A program made the position numbers and the translations under genes. A DNA stretch of 64,000 bases, from assembly GCA_029204225.1 (NCBI GenBank), contig CM055094.1:70468252-70532251 (forward strand), read 5' to 3'. The notes below the pieces were generated by a model that was given only the letters and a program-made list of their open reading frames with translations, did no database searches and had not been told where the DNA came from. Positions 11,102 through 22,037 of the stretch are shown here, in pieces (the stretch's first letter is position 1; the number at the start of each line of letters is the position of its first letter). The stretch comes from Diphasiastrum complanatum (lineage: Eukaryota > Streptophyta > Lycopodiopsida > Lycopodiales > Lycopodiaceae).

Positions 11102-12261
11102 GATTCTAATGTTTCTTCAACTTTTAGGTTCTGTCCTAAAGCACTTAGCACTCACTTTTCTCTCAACAAATGATAGATAAAGAGATCTATGAAGATTTAG
11201 GACCCTAAAACACTTCTATCTTGAACCTAGATGGTTTCCAAGCATAGAAAGGAAGATTGAAACACATGCAACACTTTGCACACACTAAGAATGGATTACA
11301 AAATCAAACCAACCTGAACACACTCTTGCTTAAGCTCTCAAACTTTCCAGCAAGTGACCAAATCAAGTTATGGTGTGAAGAGTTACTTGCATTCTTAGAA
11401 AATACCCAAAACTAGGATGCCAAGATTACCTAGTAATGAACAAACTTGATCAACATATGATCAACACACTAAGATATTGATTCAACCTGTAAAACCACAT
11501 GTAAACCACACTTCTAAAAGTTTATAAACTCCAGCAAGTGATAAATACAAGATTTAGAGGTGAATGAATGAGCACACTTAGTGAATCACAAGACTAGCTT
11601 CACTATCTTGTCAAATCTTGGTGTTTAGATGTAGATCTAAGATCACTTCACATGAGAATGTTCCTCAACCTGTTAAGAACCTGAAAACACACTTGCATAA
11701 TGGTTAACACCTTCCAGCAAATGCTCCAATCAAATTACATAAGGAGAGTTACTTACATGCTCAACAAAGTACACCAAAATTTATGCCAAAATTGATGACA
11801 ATCTTTACAATATGCTCTTCACAATGGAGCTTACAATATGTTCACCCAAAAAAGGGGATCTTTCATCCAAATGGGAGCTTTGCTCAGCCTTTAGGAGAAT
11901 TACAACTCACTCAAAAGAGCATTTGTCATCCACTTAAGGAGAAGTTTCATCCACTTAAGGAGAGTGTTCATCCAAGAATGGAGATTGTCAACAATAGGAT
12001 TGAAAAGAACATTGTTAGTATTGAATATGCACAAGCCTCACAATCACAAATGATTAGGTGTTATGATCTGATCCAAAATAGTTTCTTTTCAGCCTCTGAT
12101 CTTCAATAGACCTGAAATATGCTTTTGATCCACAAGTTCAACTCACAAAACAAAGGTTAGTAAGATTTGATCAACAAAGCAATGCAAAATCATGCTAGAA
12201 CTTGATCAAACATCCAAATATCACCAAAAATGGAATACTTACTGTAAATAGAAGCCAACCA
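11102..12261 (-). other. Copia-1 untranslated leader with internal repeats
   Basis: A 1.16-kb region between the primer site and gag with no element-strand coding domain. It contains three imperfect units of roughly 90 bp sharing CAACCTG and CCAGCAA(G/A)TG near 11310, 11480 and 11665, and short repeats of TCATCCACTTAAGGAGA at about 11927-11975. A 108-codon open frame exists on the opposite strand (11783-12109) but looks like a by-product of these repeats. The leader may hold packaging or translation signals; that is inference. Confidence 0.75.
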
Positions 12262-12273
12262 GCTCTGATACCA
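12262..12273 (-). other. Copia-1 primer-binding site (initiator tRNA-Met)
   Basis: The element strand reads TGGTATCAGAGC directly after the last base of the 5' LTR. It is complementary to the 3' end of plant initiator tRNA-Met, the usual Copia primer. Confidence 0.95.
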
Positions 12274-12928
12274 TGTGAAAAATACAGATCCTAAGTGGAT
12301 CTAAACTCCAAGATCATTGGCTTGAATGCTTGCACTCCAAACTACATAAGCTAGGAATTGGCAACACATTCTATGCTACCTAGAATGCAAAGAACTTGAT
12401 CAAAAAGCATTTATCACAAATGGAAACTTCCATAAACATCAAGTGCGGCCCAAAATAGCATTATACAGTCCATAATACATCAGCCTACCACTTTTGGAAA
12501 GCACCTAAGATCATACACAATAGCTTGAAGACAATACACACAACAATGCTCTCAATGGAGGAAGAAACAATGACAATGATCTATTGATCTCAATGAAGCA
12601 TACAAAAGGTTTCTCCAACCTGTTCTCCACGACTTTCCTACTATTTATGGATGAGGAAGATGACTCTCTCTCCTCTCTCTAGAAGGTACTTGACCCTAGA
12701 TATTCCCTATATAGGAAAAATAGCTAAAAATGGCTTATATGACCAAAATACATCAAAATGGTCTCATTTTGAAGGGTATGAAGTTTGACACTTCATCATA
12801 CTGAAAAAATAAAGTAAATAAAAACATTGTGGCCTGGTTCACACGTGTGAGACTCCAGAACCAAAACTATTTACAATTTTAGCCAATTTAGGCCTCAAAC
12901 TAGCTAGGAAATGTTGACAATTTTCACA
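12274..12928 (-). repeat. Copia-1 5' LTR
   Basis: A 655-bp copy of 6506-7160, carrying the promoter that would drive element transcription toward lower coordinates. It is followed by the second GGTAA (12929-12933). Confidence 0.97.
12707..12714 (-). promoter_or_regulatory. Putative Copia-1 TATA box
   Basis: CTATATAG lies about 214 bp into the 5' LTR on the element strand. The position and sequence fit an LTR core promoter, with the RNA start expected 25-35 bp downstream. No transcript evidence is available. Confidence 0.5.
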
Positions 12929-12933
12929 GGTAA
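12929..12933. repeat. Copia-1 target-site duplication, right copy (GGTAA)
   Basis: An exact match to 6501-6505. Copia-2 pol resumes immediately after it (VELP region). Confidence 0.97.
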
Positions 12934-14983
12934 CTCCACCAACCTCCATGTTCCATTATTCATAAGAGCTTGATACTCAAAATCCATTGCTTGGATCCAC
13001 TCCTCTTCTTTCCTTGTTTCATTTACACTTGTAGGTTCATCAAAAGAGGTTAGGAAAGCAATATAATTTCTAGAAACTACTTGCTTACCCTTTTCTTCAT
13101 ATGTGAGCCTTGAAGGTACTTGTCTTTACCTTGATGTTCTCCTTGATAAAGGTGCATCATCATCACCATCTAAAGTAGGATCTCTTACATCAACATCAAG
13201 AATGTTAGATCCATCCACACCTTTATCAATCATGCTTGAAGACACTTTTGGAGTGTTCCTCTCATCAAAAATTACATCTCTACCAACAATCACTTTGCTA
13301 GTAGTAGGAATGTAAACCTTGTAGGATTTACTCACCTCACTATATCCAACAAAAATACCTCTCCTTGAAGATGGATCCTCCTTAGCCCTATCATCAAGAG
13401 TAATATTGATATAGCATGTGCATCCAAAAGTTCTTAGAAACTTGACACTCAACCTCCTCTTGATAGCATCTCAAAAGGCGTCCTTCCATCCAAAATAGCA
13501 GTCGGCCACCTATTGCACAAGAAATTGGCCCACAACAAGCTTGATGCCAAAATGGTTTATCAAGATTAGCTCTTAAACTCGTGGCTTTAGCACTTTCACA
13601 TAAAGTCCTATGTTTACTTTTAGCCAATCCAGTTTGTTGTGGGGTCCTTGATGTTGTATACTCCCTCTTGATTTCATGGTCATCACCAAAGGCCTTGAAC
13701 TTGGTAGATATGTACTCACCACGCTTCTCACTCCTTAAGCACTTGATCTTTGTGGGAAATTGATTCTCCCTTGCATTCTTGAACTTGATAAAGACATCAT
13801 ACGTTTCATCCTTGCTCTTTAGTAGATAGATCCAACAAAATCTAATAAAATCATGAATGAAACTTACATATATCTCAGCTCCACTATAGCTAATTGTAGT
13901 ATATCAATGAATATCCGAATGTACAAACTGAAAAGGCTTTCTAGATCTACATGTAGATCTAGTATAAGGTAGTCTATGTGACTTAGACAAAACACAAGAC
14001 CCACAAACATGATTGATGCCACTTAAAAAACTTGGAATACCTATTACAACCTTATTTCTAGCCATTACCTCCAATGACTTGAAGTTGAGGTGTCCCATCC
14101 TTTTATGCCAAACTTTTTTAATAGGGTTTTGATCTTTCGCAACACATCCAACTTGGTTAGCAATAACAAAAGCATCTAGTTTGAACAACTTTCCTTACCT
14201 TTTACCTTTTCTAATCAAGATGTTCTTCCTTTTGATCATACAAGCATCTCCATCAAACTCAACCTTGAGGCCTTTACTTAGCATTTGACTCACACTAAGT
14301 AAATTCTTGGTAATAGATGGCATAAACAAGACATCCTCCAAATGAACATTCCTATTTGTAGAGAGAAAAATAGGCATTGTGCCAATCCCTTTGATTGCAC
14401 ACTCACCATCATTGGCTGGTAGATCACCATCTTGTCATCACCATATGCCAACAAAGAAGTGAACTACTCTTTGTGAAAAGTCATGTGTGAACTTGGTCCA
14501 CTTTCAATCCACCAAGTATCTAGATTCGATCATTAGCAAGTATACATGAAGACATCACAAAAGCTTCACCATTTGCATATTGAACATCCAAACCATCTTC
14601 ATAAACTGTAAGATTACCTTGCTTGTCTCCTTGATCTCTCTTCTTCTTGTAGTACTCACTTGCAAATTGCCCTTGGATCCCATAGTAGAAGCACTTGAGC
14701 TTTGATCTATCCTTCTTTTTGCCATTTGAAGAAGCATCCAATTGATCTTGCCCTTGAGACCACTTACTTTTGATTTTGCCCTTGAATTTGCCCTTTGTGA
14801 ATGTAGCCTCCTCTTGAAGTGTCAATGTAGATCCAGCTCTTGCTTGAAGCCTATATTCTTCATTGATCAAAATCTCTTGAAAATCCATCAACATTGGCAT
14901 AGTCTTTTGAATAGCAATACTTTGAACAATGTTAGCATGAGCATCCATTAAGAATAACTTGAACAAGCTCTCATTCTTCAATG
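12934..14983 (-). pseudogene. Copia-2 gag (C-terminal half), protease, integrase remnants
   Basis: Pieces in order from high to low coordinates: gag from KNESLFKLFLMDAHANIVQS (14981), a basic segment, then a damaged zinc knuckle (CFYYGIQGQFASEY, with zinc ligands changed), a protease region near 14500, PSITKNLLSVSQM (14195-14377), the integrase zinc domain VWHKRMGH...CVLSKSH (13904-14188) ending in a stop after SDIH, integrase core fragments (13394-13860), and the C-terminal FVGYSEVSKSYK module (13126-13452). There are multiple frameshifts and stops. The stop after SDIH is shared with the right-arm copy at 32242, so the element was already dead before the inverted duplication. Confidence 0.87.
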
Positions 14984-14988
14984 CTTTA

Positions 14989-15475
14989 TGTTACGTCCAT
15001 GTCCTGAACAAGGGAATCGGAATAATTTCTGACGTGGATAGCTGGTCACTCCAGGTGTATATGGTTATTAGTTATGGCTCGTCAATCTGGGCTTGGACTG
15101 TAAAGTAATTAATAATCATATGAGGGCCCAAACCTATAATTGGACATAGGAGAACATGCATAGTGAATGACTACTTTAATGCAAGAATAGGAGGTCAATA
15201 GCTCAATATAGGTTGCATGGGAATCCTAGGAGAAGTACTCTCTCTCACGAGGAGAATATGTCCATTGGAAACTCGCCCATCCTGCTATTGGAAATTCAGT
15301 TTCTTGAGCCAGTTTCTCCTCCTCTCTCTTAGGTTCTTCACTATGGCTTGGGGGCTAGGTTCAGGAGGAAACTTCAGGAGGAATCTAGGTTTGGTTGGGT
15401 GGTTTTGCTCCATAGGTGTCCTTTTGGTTGTTTTGCAACAAGATCTAGTCAGATCTTTATTTGGTAATCCTTACA
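14989..15475 (+). repeat. LTR-X 5' LTR
   Basis: A 487-bp LTR starting TGTTACGTCC and ending ATCCTTACA. It matches 36745-37233 (same strand) and 30764-31253 (opposite strand). A stretch of open frame inside it (15217-15645) runs across the LTR and primer site and is not a gene. Confidence 0.93.
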
Positions 15476-15476
15476 G

Positions 15477-15489
15477 TGGTATCAGAGCC
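15477..15489 (+). other. LTR-X primer-binding site (initiator tRNA-Met)
   Basis: TGGTATCAGAGCC lies one base after the LTR end. The same arrangement recurs at 30750-30762 on the minus strand. Confidence 0.93.
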
Positions 15490-17529
15490 ATGGATTTGCA
15501 TCAATCAGAAGGTGGACCTACTTCTTGTATTTTCTCAGTTTTCGTGAATTCTCTTTGCATATTACTTCCAGGTGGTGGCATCAATCTCCAAGTAGGTGGC
15601 TTCTCTGAATCTGGTATACTCCATAGATTTGGGGTTTCTCCATAGTTTTTGGTGGAAATCAAAGGTTTTTTGATGGTTTTAGTGAATTTTTCACCTAGAA
15701 TTGAAGTTTTTTGCTTGAAATTGATCATAGGTACTGGTGTATTATGTTTTCCAGATTGTACTTGTTGTTTTACAATCATTATTGATTGGATCTAATGATT
15801 GCATGATGTTAGAATAATCAAAAGGTGGATTAGATAGTGATTTTGGACCAAAAATTGGGGTTTTTGGACCATAAATGGGCTATAGAAACCATGTTTGACT
15901 AAAATCAGAACTTTTGGTGCTTGAATGCAATGGATTTACAGGGATTTGGATCTGATTGCATGAATTTGTGGATTTTTCCCTCAAATTTTGGTCAAAATTG
16001 GTCAAAAACCAAGGTTTTTTGATGTTTTTTGGACTAATTTTGGGGTAGATCTCAAAATTATCAGCCAAGACTTGGTGTGAACGTTTTCAAAGATGTAATG
16101 AAGCTATCCATAAGCTATCATGAACTCTGGATGGGATTAGACACCATTAGGGGGCTCAAAACAGCAGAAATTAGTGTATTTTTTATGATGTTTGAGCATG
16201 AATACCTCTCAATTGGGGGTCTAAACCTGCTTGTTCTTGTTGCAAGCTTAAAGATATGATGGATTGCATATATTTTGAGCCATCATGCATCCAATTTGGA
16301 TAGGTGAGAATTAGAACCATCTCTGTTTTGCAATTGGAATTGGATCTTGCAAAGTAATGCAGATAGAAGGTGTTCCATACATGAATCTAGTAATTTGGAT
16401 TCTTTTTTAGTTATAGAGTATTTCTCTAGAATGATAGTAACGACCAAGAGAGTCCTAACTTGTTAAAAAAATTAAATTTCTTTGTACCGATTCTGGAATA
16501 GATATTGGATATCTAGGACAGTATGAGATTCGGTTTTGTTGAAATCTATGTTTCTTTTGGGTTAGTGATACATTCTATTGTATTGGAATGATACATTCTG
16601 GTTGTCCATGATGGATACAATATAAAATGGTATTTTTTGAGTAACACTAAAGAAGCATGAGAGATTTCAATTGTTAGGATTATCTCCTAGAATTGGTTGT
16701 GAATTTGATCCTATATCTGGGTATAGGATAGCCAAATCTTCTTTTCTGACTTTTTGGGCAAAACAGATCTGGATGCAGAGAATTCTTGGAGGAAAAGCTG
16801 GTGGTATGGGACATCAATGATTCTAAAGGGGATTTCTTGGGTAGAATGATCTGTAGACTGATGGTTAGTGATTGTTGTAATGGTAATACTAACAGAGTCC
16901 ATTGGTTTTTATTAAGGGTCTTTTGGGAATTATGAGATATAGATCGATCCCTTAATGGTATCTCATTAATTACAAAATATGGAAGCCCTAAAATCTATTT
17001 CTCTATTTTTATTAGACCTCTACTCTTTTGAAATTTTTTAATACATGACAATTGGATTGAAATTCAGATAATTCCTTCCAATGTAGAACTCTGTTTCGAA
17101 TGACTGTTATACTTATATGAAATTGTACTTCCATATAAGATTTTTGAATATGGCTCGGAACTTAGGTATCCTGAATCCTAACGTTAGTCTCTACTTGAAA
17201 GTTGATTATTGAGAGGTAATATTTCTAACATTCTGGATAAGATATTCTACGATTATGAGAAAAAAGTCTTGTTTGTAATAGTATTGGATACTCATTACTG
17301 ACTTTTTCAAATCTTTGATATCTTATATGTTGTCTCCTAGGAACTCTTAAATCGAAATTATGAAAAAAAAAACTAAAAGGGGGGAAGAAAAAATAGGAAT
17401 AAGTCTTTCTAGGAATCATCTAGTTGCATTGATTTTGAAAAATAAATCTTGTATGTGTGCAATGGTAGAACTATCCAGTTTGAAATAGACAAACTCTTTA
17501 TGTGATTATTTTGAGTAGTCTAGAACTAG
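15490..17529 (+). other. LTR-X internal region, apparently non-coding
   Basis: Two kilobases with many T-rich runs and scattered stops on both strands. The few open frames of about 60 residues show no capsid, protease, integrase or RT motif. The first 308 bases are duplicated in the right arm (homology ends at 15797 and 30446). This region therefore belongs to the element's untranslated interior or to a very decayed internal domain. Confidence 0.65.
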
Positions 17530-17693
17530 ATCTTTAACTCATCTATCAAGGGAGCCATATACACGTCCATATCTTTTGCCTTGTATTTTTTGGGGATAAG
17601 AAGGGCTTCTTGTTGCGAGATGCCACCATGGTGTTATTTGGGGGCAAACTTTTCCTGAGCAAACTGCGCCAAAATATAAATTTACGTAATTAG
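17530..17693 (-). mobile_element. CACTA-D: inverted TNP2 exon fragment flanking Copia-3
   Basis: The reverse complement of this stretch matches about 53948-54112: end of an intron, then the exon encoding FAQEKVAPKVLTPWRHLA and MAPLIDELK. Copia-3 starts immediately after ATTAG. The continuation of this CACTA copy is at 26409 and below, in the opposite orientation. Confidence 0.85.
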
Positions 17694-18343
17694 TGTGAAA
17701 GGTTCAACTAGTTTCATCACATTTTGCAATATTTTCATATTTGGCATATTGAGGCCAAAACTTGTTTTAGACTTAGAGGCTGACTTTTCAAAGTTTATTA
17801 GTCTAAATTTCATTTTAATAAACACTTTTTGAAAGTGTGGGAAAGATAGAATGCGAGTTTGAGTAGATTCAATTTGAATAAGTTGGGTACATTGAATCTA
17901 TACCCAAAATTAGTAGGGTTAGCATCTTGGTGGGAAATCCAAGTGGCCAAATAGGGTTTGGACCTGCTATAAAAGGATGTAACTCGTGGAGAGAGTCATC
18001 TTCTCTCTTCTCTATCACATTTCAAGCCTATACATGGTTCTCTTGGGTTCTACTATCCATTGGTGCACTATCTTGGTGATTGCTTGCAATCCTATGTGTG
18101 AAATGATCTATATTTGCTATTTTTGGATCCACACATGTGAAATACAGTAGCTTGCTGGTTTTTTACGGACAAGAACAGTACATAATCATTTCATTCAAGT
18201 TTGATCAAGTTCTATTAGTGTTTGCATCTCAAATTGTGTGTAGATGCTGATTTTTCAACATTGGTGAAATTGGTAGTGTATTTCTCTATCTAGCCAAAGA
18301 TCATTCAAGTAGATTGGATCTTAAGGATCTGATATCTTTCAAA
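17694..18343 (+). repeat. Copia-3 5' LTR
   Basis: A 650-bp LTR starting TGTGAAAGG, with terminal CTTTCAAA (C to A in the expected CTTTCACA). It matches the LTR at 26410-27048 with clearly more differences than the Copia-1 pair, so it is an older insertion. Confidence 0.92.
17968..17974 (+). promoter_or_regulatory. Putative Copia-3 TATA box
   Basis: TATAAAA in the context CTGCTATAAAAGGATG, 274 bp into the LTR, fits an LTR core promoter. The same motif is conserved in the LTR at 26410-27048 (as TTTTATAGCAGG near 26768). Confidence 0.6.
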
Positions 18344-18355
18344 TGGTATCAGAGC
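18344..18355 (+). other. Copia-3 primer-binding site
   Basis: TGGTATCAGAGC directly abuts the LTR end, complementary to initiator tRNA-Met. Confidence 0.93.
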
Positions 18356-18941
18356 TTGTTTTTCAGGTTATGAAGGATGAAATCAGATCTATCAATGATT
18401 TGGTGAAGATATCGAGTCTAGAGCATGCTAGATAGGATTGTACACCAAAATCAGATTTTTTGCTTTTGTAGATTGGATGTTTTGTAGATCAAAACACTAA
18501 ATAGGTCAATATACTTGTTCAATTCCGTTTTTGAATTCACATGCTGGATTTAGCCGATTTTTGGATCATTGGTTCAGCCTAAGTGGTGGCTTATAGATTG
18601 CATATCAAATTTTCAGCATTTGCATGTAGATTTGGAATAGTCAATTTTTTGTGATTTTGTCAAAACTCTAATTTTGATGGATCTCTAGATAGTGAGGTTG
18701 CTGGACTTCATTTGAGTGTGTTTCAATCTTATGAAGTGGCAAAAGTCACTAGATTGAGGACAAATCATAGGTTGATCAAGATTCCACGATTCTATGTGTT
18801 GATTTGTTTGGATAAGTGCTAGAAGAGAATTTGTGAGATAGTTTCAAATCTTGGTGATTTCTTTTGAAAGCATTTATTGTTATTCAAAGGAGTGTTTTGT
18901 GCATTGAAGCAAGTTGAAAGAGAAGATCAGGTCATTTCTAC
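18356..18941 (+). other. Copia-3 leader
   Basis: A 586-bp untranslated region between the PBS and the gag ATG. It is homologous to the Copia-2 leader at 37621-38207 (for example the ATCAAAACACTAAATAGGTC region). No separate gene is seen. Confidence 0.75.
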
Positions 18942-21900
18942 ATGTCAACCTCAATTGGAGTCATGTTGGAAGCCAATGCTAGGCTTACCTCAAGTAACTA
19001 TTCATTGTGGAAAGTGAGGATGGAGTCACTTCTTAAGATGAATGATGTTTTGGATATTGTTGTAGGCTTGGAGGAGAGACCAGCAACACTACGAGATCAA
19101 CTGAGGTATGACAAGAGGGCCAAGAAGTCTCTACACATGATAAAGATGAATGTTACCAATGAACTTCTCAAGGAAGTTGGTAAGTGCACATCATCTTTGG
19201 AAGCTTGGAATTCATTGAAGAAGCTTTATGAATCCAAGTCTACTTCTAGTGTGTTGACTCTAAGAAGGCAAATATTTTCTTGTTTGCAAAGAATGAAGAA
19301 AGTCCAAGTACTTTTGTTTTGAGAATGAAAGCATTGAATGATTAGTTATGTTGCATAGATGAAAGCATCAAGGAAGGAGAGCTTATTCAAGTGATTCTTA
19401 ATGTCTTGTTGGATGCTAATGCTAACATTGTTCAAAGTATTGCTATTCAAAAGACTTTGCTAAGTTTGATGGATCTTCAAGAGATCTTGATCAATGAGGA
19501 ATATAGGCTTCAAACAAGAGGTGGATCTACATCGACACTTCAAGAGGATGCTATGTTCACAAAGGGAAAATTCAAGGGCAAGATCAAATGGATGCTTCTT
19601 AAAGTGGCAAAAAGAAGGATAGATCAAAGCTCAAGTGCTTCTATTGTGGCATCAAAGGACACTTTTCAAGTGAGTGCTACAAGAAGAAGAGAGATCAAGA
19701 AGACAAGCAAGGTAATCTTACTCTTGATGAGGATGGTTTGGATGTTCAAGATGCAAATGATGATGCTTTTGTGATGTCTTCATGTATGCTTGCTAATGAT
19801 GGAGATCTAGATCCTTGGTGGATTGATAGTGGAGCAAGTTCACACATGACCTTTCACAAAGAATACTTCACTTCTTTGTTGGCATATGGAGATGACAAGA
19901 GGGTCATCTACATGGCCAATGATGGTGAGTGTGCAATCAAAGGGATTGGCACAATTCCTATTTCTCTCTCTACAAATAGGAATGTTCATAGGATGTCTTG
20001 TTTATTCCATCTATTACCAAGAATTTGCTTAGTGTGAGTCAAATGCTAAGTAAGGGCCTCAAGGTGGAGTTTGATGGAGATGCTTGTTTGATCAAAAGGA
20101 AGGATGTCTTGATTGGAAAAGGTAAAAGGCAAGGAAAATTGTTTAAACTTGATGCTTGTGTTATTGCTAACCAAGTTGGATGTGTTGCAAGGGAGCAAAT
20201 TTCTATTCAAGAGGTTTGGCACAAAAGGATGGAACACCTCAACTTCAAGTCATTGGAGGTAATGGCAAGGAAGAAGGCTGTGATTGGTCTTCCAAGTTCC
20301 TTAAGTAATGACAAGCATGTTTGTGAGTCTTTTGCTTTGTCTAAGTCACATAGACTACCTTATACTAGATCTACAAAGCCTTTTCAACTTGTACATTCGG
20401 ATATTCATGGATTTACTACAATTAGCAATAGTGGAGCTAAGATGTATGTAACATTCATTGATGATTTTAGTAGATTTTGTTGGATCTATCTACTAAAGAG
20501 CAAGGATGAAGTGTATGATGTCTTTGTCAAGTTCAAGAATGCAAGGGAGAACCAATTTTTCACAAAGATCAAGAGCTTGAGAGGTGACAATGGTGGTGGT
20601 GAGCATGGGATCAAGAGGGAGTATACAACATCAAGGACCCCACAACAAAATGGAGTGGCTGAAAGGAAGAATAGGACTTTATGTAAAAGTGCTAAAGCTA
20701 TGAGATTAAGTGCTAATCTTGAAAAACCATTTTGGGATCAAGCTTTGTTGTGTGCCAATTTCTTGTGCAATAGGTGGTCGAGTGCTATTTTGGATGGAAG
20801 GACACCTTTTGAGATGCTATTCAAGAGGAGGCCGATTGTCAACTTTCTAAGAACCTTTGGATGCACATGCTATGTCAATATTACTCTTGACGATAGGACC
20901 AAGGAGGATCCATCTTCAAGAAGAGGTATTTGTGTTGGATATAGTGAGGTGAGTAAAGCCTACAAGGTTTACGTTCCTTCTACTAACAAAGTGATTGTTG
21001 GTAGATATGTCATTTTTTATGAGGGGAATATTCCAAAGGTATCTTTAAGCATGATTGATGGTAAAGTAGATGGATCTAATATTCTTGATGTTGATGAGAA
21101 GGATCCTACTTTGGATGGTGGTGATGATGGGCCTTCGTCAAGTCAAAAGCCAAGGAGAACATCAAGAGAAAGACAAGTACCTTCAAGTCTCACATATGAT
21201 CAAAAGGGTAAGCAAGTAGTTTCTGGAAATTATGTTGCTTTCCTAACCTCTTTGGATGAGTCTACAAGTGTAGATCAAGCAAGGAAAGAAGAAGAGTGGA
21301 TCCAAGCAATGGATCTCGAGTATCAAGCTCTTATGAAGAATGGAACATGGAGATTGGTGGAGTTGCCTAAGGACAAGAAAGCTATTGGATGCAAATGGAT
21401 CTTCAAGGTGAAGACAAATCAAGATGGATCTATCAACAAGTACAAGGCAACGTTAGTGGAAAAAGGATATGCTCAACAACAAGGAATTGACTATGGTGAG
21501 ACCTTTGCACCCGTGGCAAAGATGGTAAGCATTCGAGTCATCATTCACTTGCTACACTTTATGGATGGGATCTATGGCAAACGAACATTTCAAATGCATT
21601 CTTGAATGGTGATCTTGAGGAGGAAGTATACATGGAGCAACTTGAGAGCTACATTTCATCAACAAAGCCAAATCATGTGTGTCTTCTACAAAAGAGTTTG
21701 TATGGCCTTAAGAAAGCAACAAGGAGTTGGTATGCTAAGCTTAACACTTTTTTACTCTCTCAAGGCTTTGTTATGAGTGAGTATGATCATTCACTTTATT
21801 ATAGGTTTGTTGGAAATGATGTTACCATCTTGCTAATCTACGTGGATGATATCATCTTGAGTGGTGGAGACAATCAAGATGTGGAGGATATCAAGAATGC

Positions 21901-22037
21901 TCTTAAGAAGGAGTTTGAGGTGCATGCTCTTGGTAATTTGCATTACATTTTAGGAATAGAAGTCATTAGATCTTCTCAATCTACTTTCATTTGTCAAGAG
22001 AAGTATGCTAATTCTATTCTAAAAAGATTTCATATGG
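18942..22037 (+). pseudogene. Copia-3 gag-pol, frameshifted
   Basis: Gag starts at ATG 18942 (SSNYSLWKVRMESLLKMN) and is open to 19322. It then shifts frame near 19265, with an in-frame TAG near 19343. The zinc-knuckle part is readable only after another shift (about 19590). Protease WWIDSGASSHMT is in the 19738-20037 frame. After a further shift, 19998-21605 carries the integrase zinc domain, the catalytic region and the FAPVAKM motif of RT; the integrase core has lost residues after RGDNGG. A shift near 21545 leads to 21602-22037 with FLNGDLEEEVYMEQ and catalytic YVDDIILSGG. The frame then runs into unrelated sequence. Not functional. Confidence 0.9.

Larger units (their letters stand above)
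6506..12928 (-). mobile_element. Copia-1: full-length, recently inserted Ty1/Copia retrotransposon
   Basis: This is a 6,423-bp element on the minus strand: two 655-bp LTRs, an initiator tRNA-Met primer site abutting the 5' LTR, a 1.16-kb leader, gag-PR-INT then RT-RNase H (the Copia order), and a polypurine tract abutting the 3' LTR. The LTRs begin TGTGAAAA and end TTTTCACA. They differ at three positions by eye (0.46 percent), so insertion is recent; with the often-used rice rate of 1.3e-8 per site per year this would be about 0.2 million years, but the right rate for this plant is unknown. The insertion sits in Copia-2 pol and postdates the inverted duplication of that locus. The sole obvious defect is a frameshift near 8723-8735. 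Confidence 0.97.
5414..14988 (-). mobile_element. Copia-2, 3' portion (left arm), split by Copia-1
   Basis: This is the minus-strand Ty1/Copia element that forms the base of the nest. It runs from the gag C-terminal half (14983) through PR, INT and RT to a truncated RNase H at 5414; its 3' LTR is missing. It is interrupted at 6501-6505 by Copia-1 and at 14988 by LTR-X. The N-terminal half of gag and the 5' LTR of the same element lie at 37234-38854, beyond LTR-X. Its LTR (TGTGAAGG...TTTCACA) and gag group it with Copia-3. Confidence 0.85.
3818..15797. repeat. Left arm of a large inverted repeat (Copia-1 nested inside)
   Basis: Apart from the Copia-1 insertion (6506-12928 plus one GGTAA), this segment is the reverse complement of 30446-35895. 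It carries, in order, an AT-rich anonymous part, Copia-2 RT/RNase H, INT/PR/gag remnants, and the 5' LTR, PBS and about 310 bp of internal LTR-X sequence. Without Copia-1 it is about 5.55 kb, against 5.45 kb for the right arm; most of the difference is one deletion of roughly 110 bp in the right arm gag. Short proteins of matching length occur in both arms, including a 61-residue one at 3873-4058 and 35655-35840. Confidence 0.92.
14989..17529 (+). mobile_element. LTR-X, 5' portion: LTR retrotransposon lacking visible coding capacity
   Basis: LTR-X is inserted in Copia-2 gag. The left flank is CTTTA (14984-14988); the right flank, after the distant 3' LTR, is CTTTC (37234-37238); the right-arm copy keeps the exact complement GAAAG (31254-31258). 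Its LTRs are 487-490 bp with TGTTA/TTACA ends, with a tRNA-Met PBS and a polypurine tract. The internal DNA seen here and at 35896-36744 shows no gag or pol, suggesting a large non-coding derivative. CACTA and Copia-3 sequence begins at 17530. Confidence 0.85.
17694..22037 (+). mobile_element. Copia-3, 5' portion (LTR, leader, gag, PR, INT, RT)
   Basis: A plus-strand Ty1/Copia element closely related to Copia-2. It ends abruptly inside pol after KRFHM. The matching 3' portion is at 26410-27641 in the opposite orientation; together they lack only about 190 bp of pol. The flank ATTAG (17689-17693) pairs with ACTAG (complement of 26405-26409) as a one-mismatch target duplication within a CACTA intron. 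Confidence 0.9.

Noticed and set aside
12262-12273. TGGTATCAGAGC sites considered as tRNA gene fragments
   Set aside because: Each is a 12-13 bp site at an LTR end (12262, 15477, 18344, 30750, 38208, 56473, 57220), with no cloverleaf around it.
15217-15645. 142-codon open frame, mirrored at 30594-31028
   Set aside because: It spans the LTR-X LTR, PBS and leader; its conservation is explained by LTR identity, and no protein motif is present.
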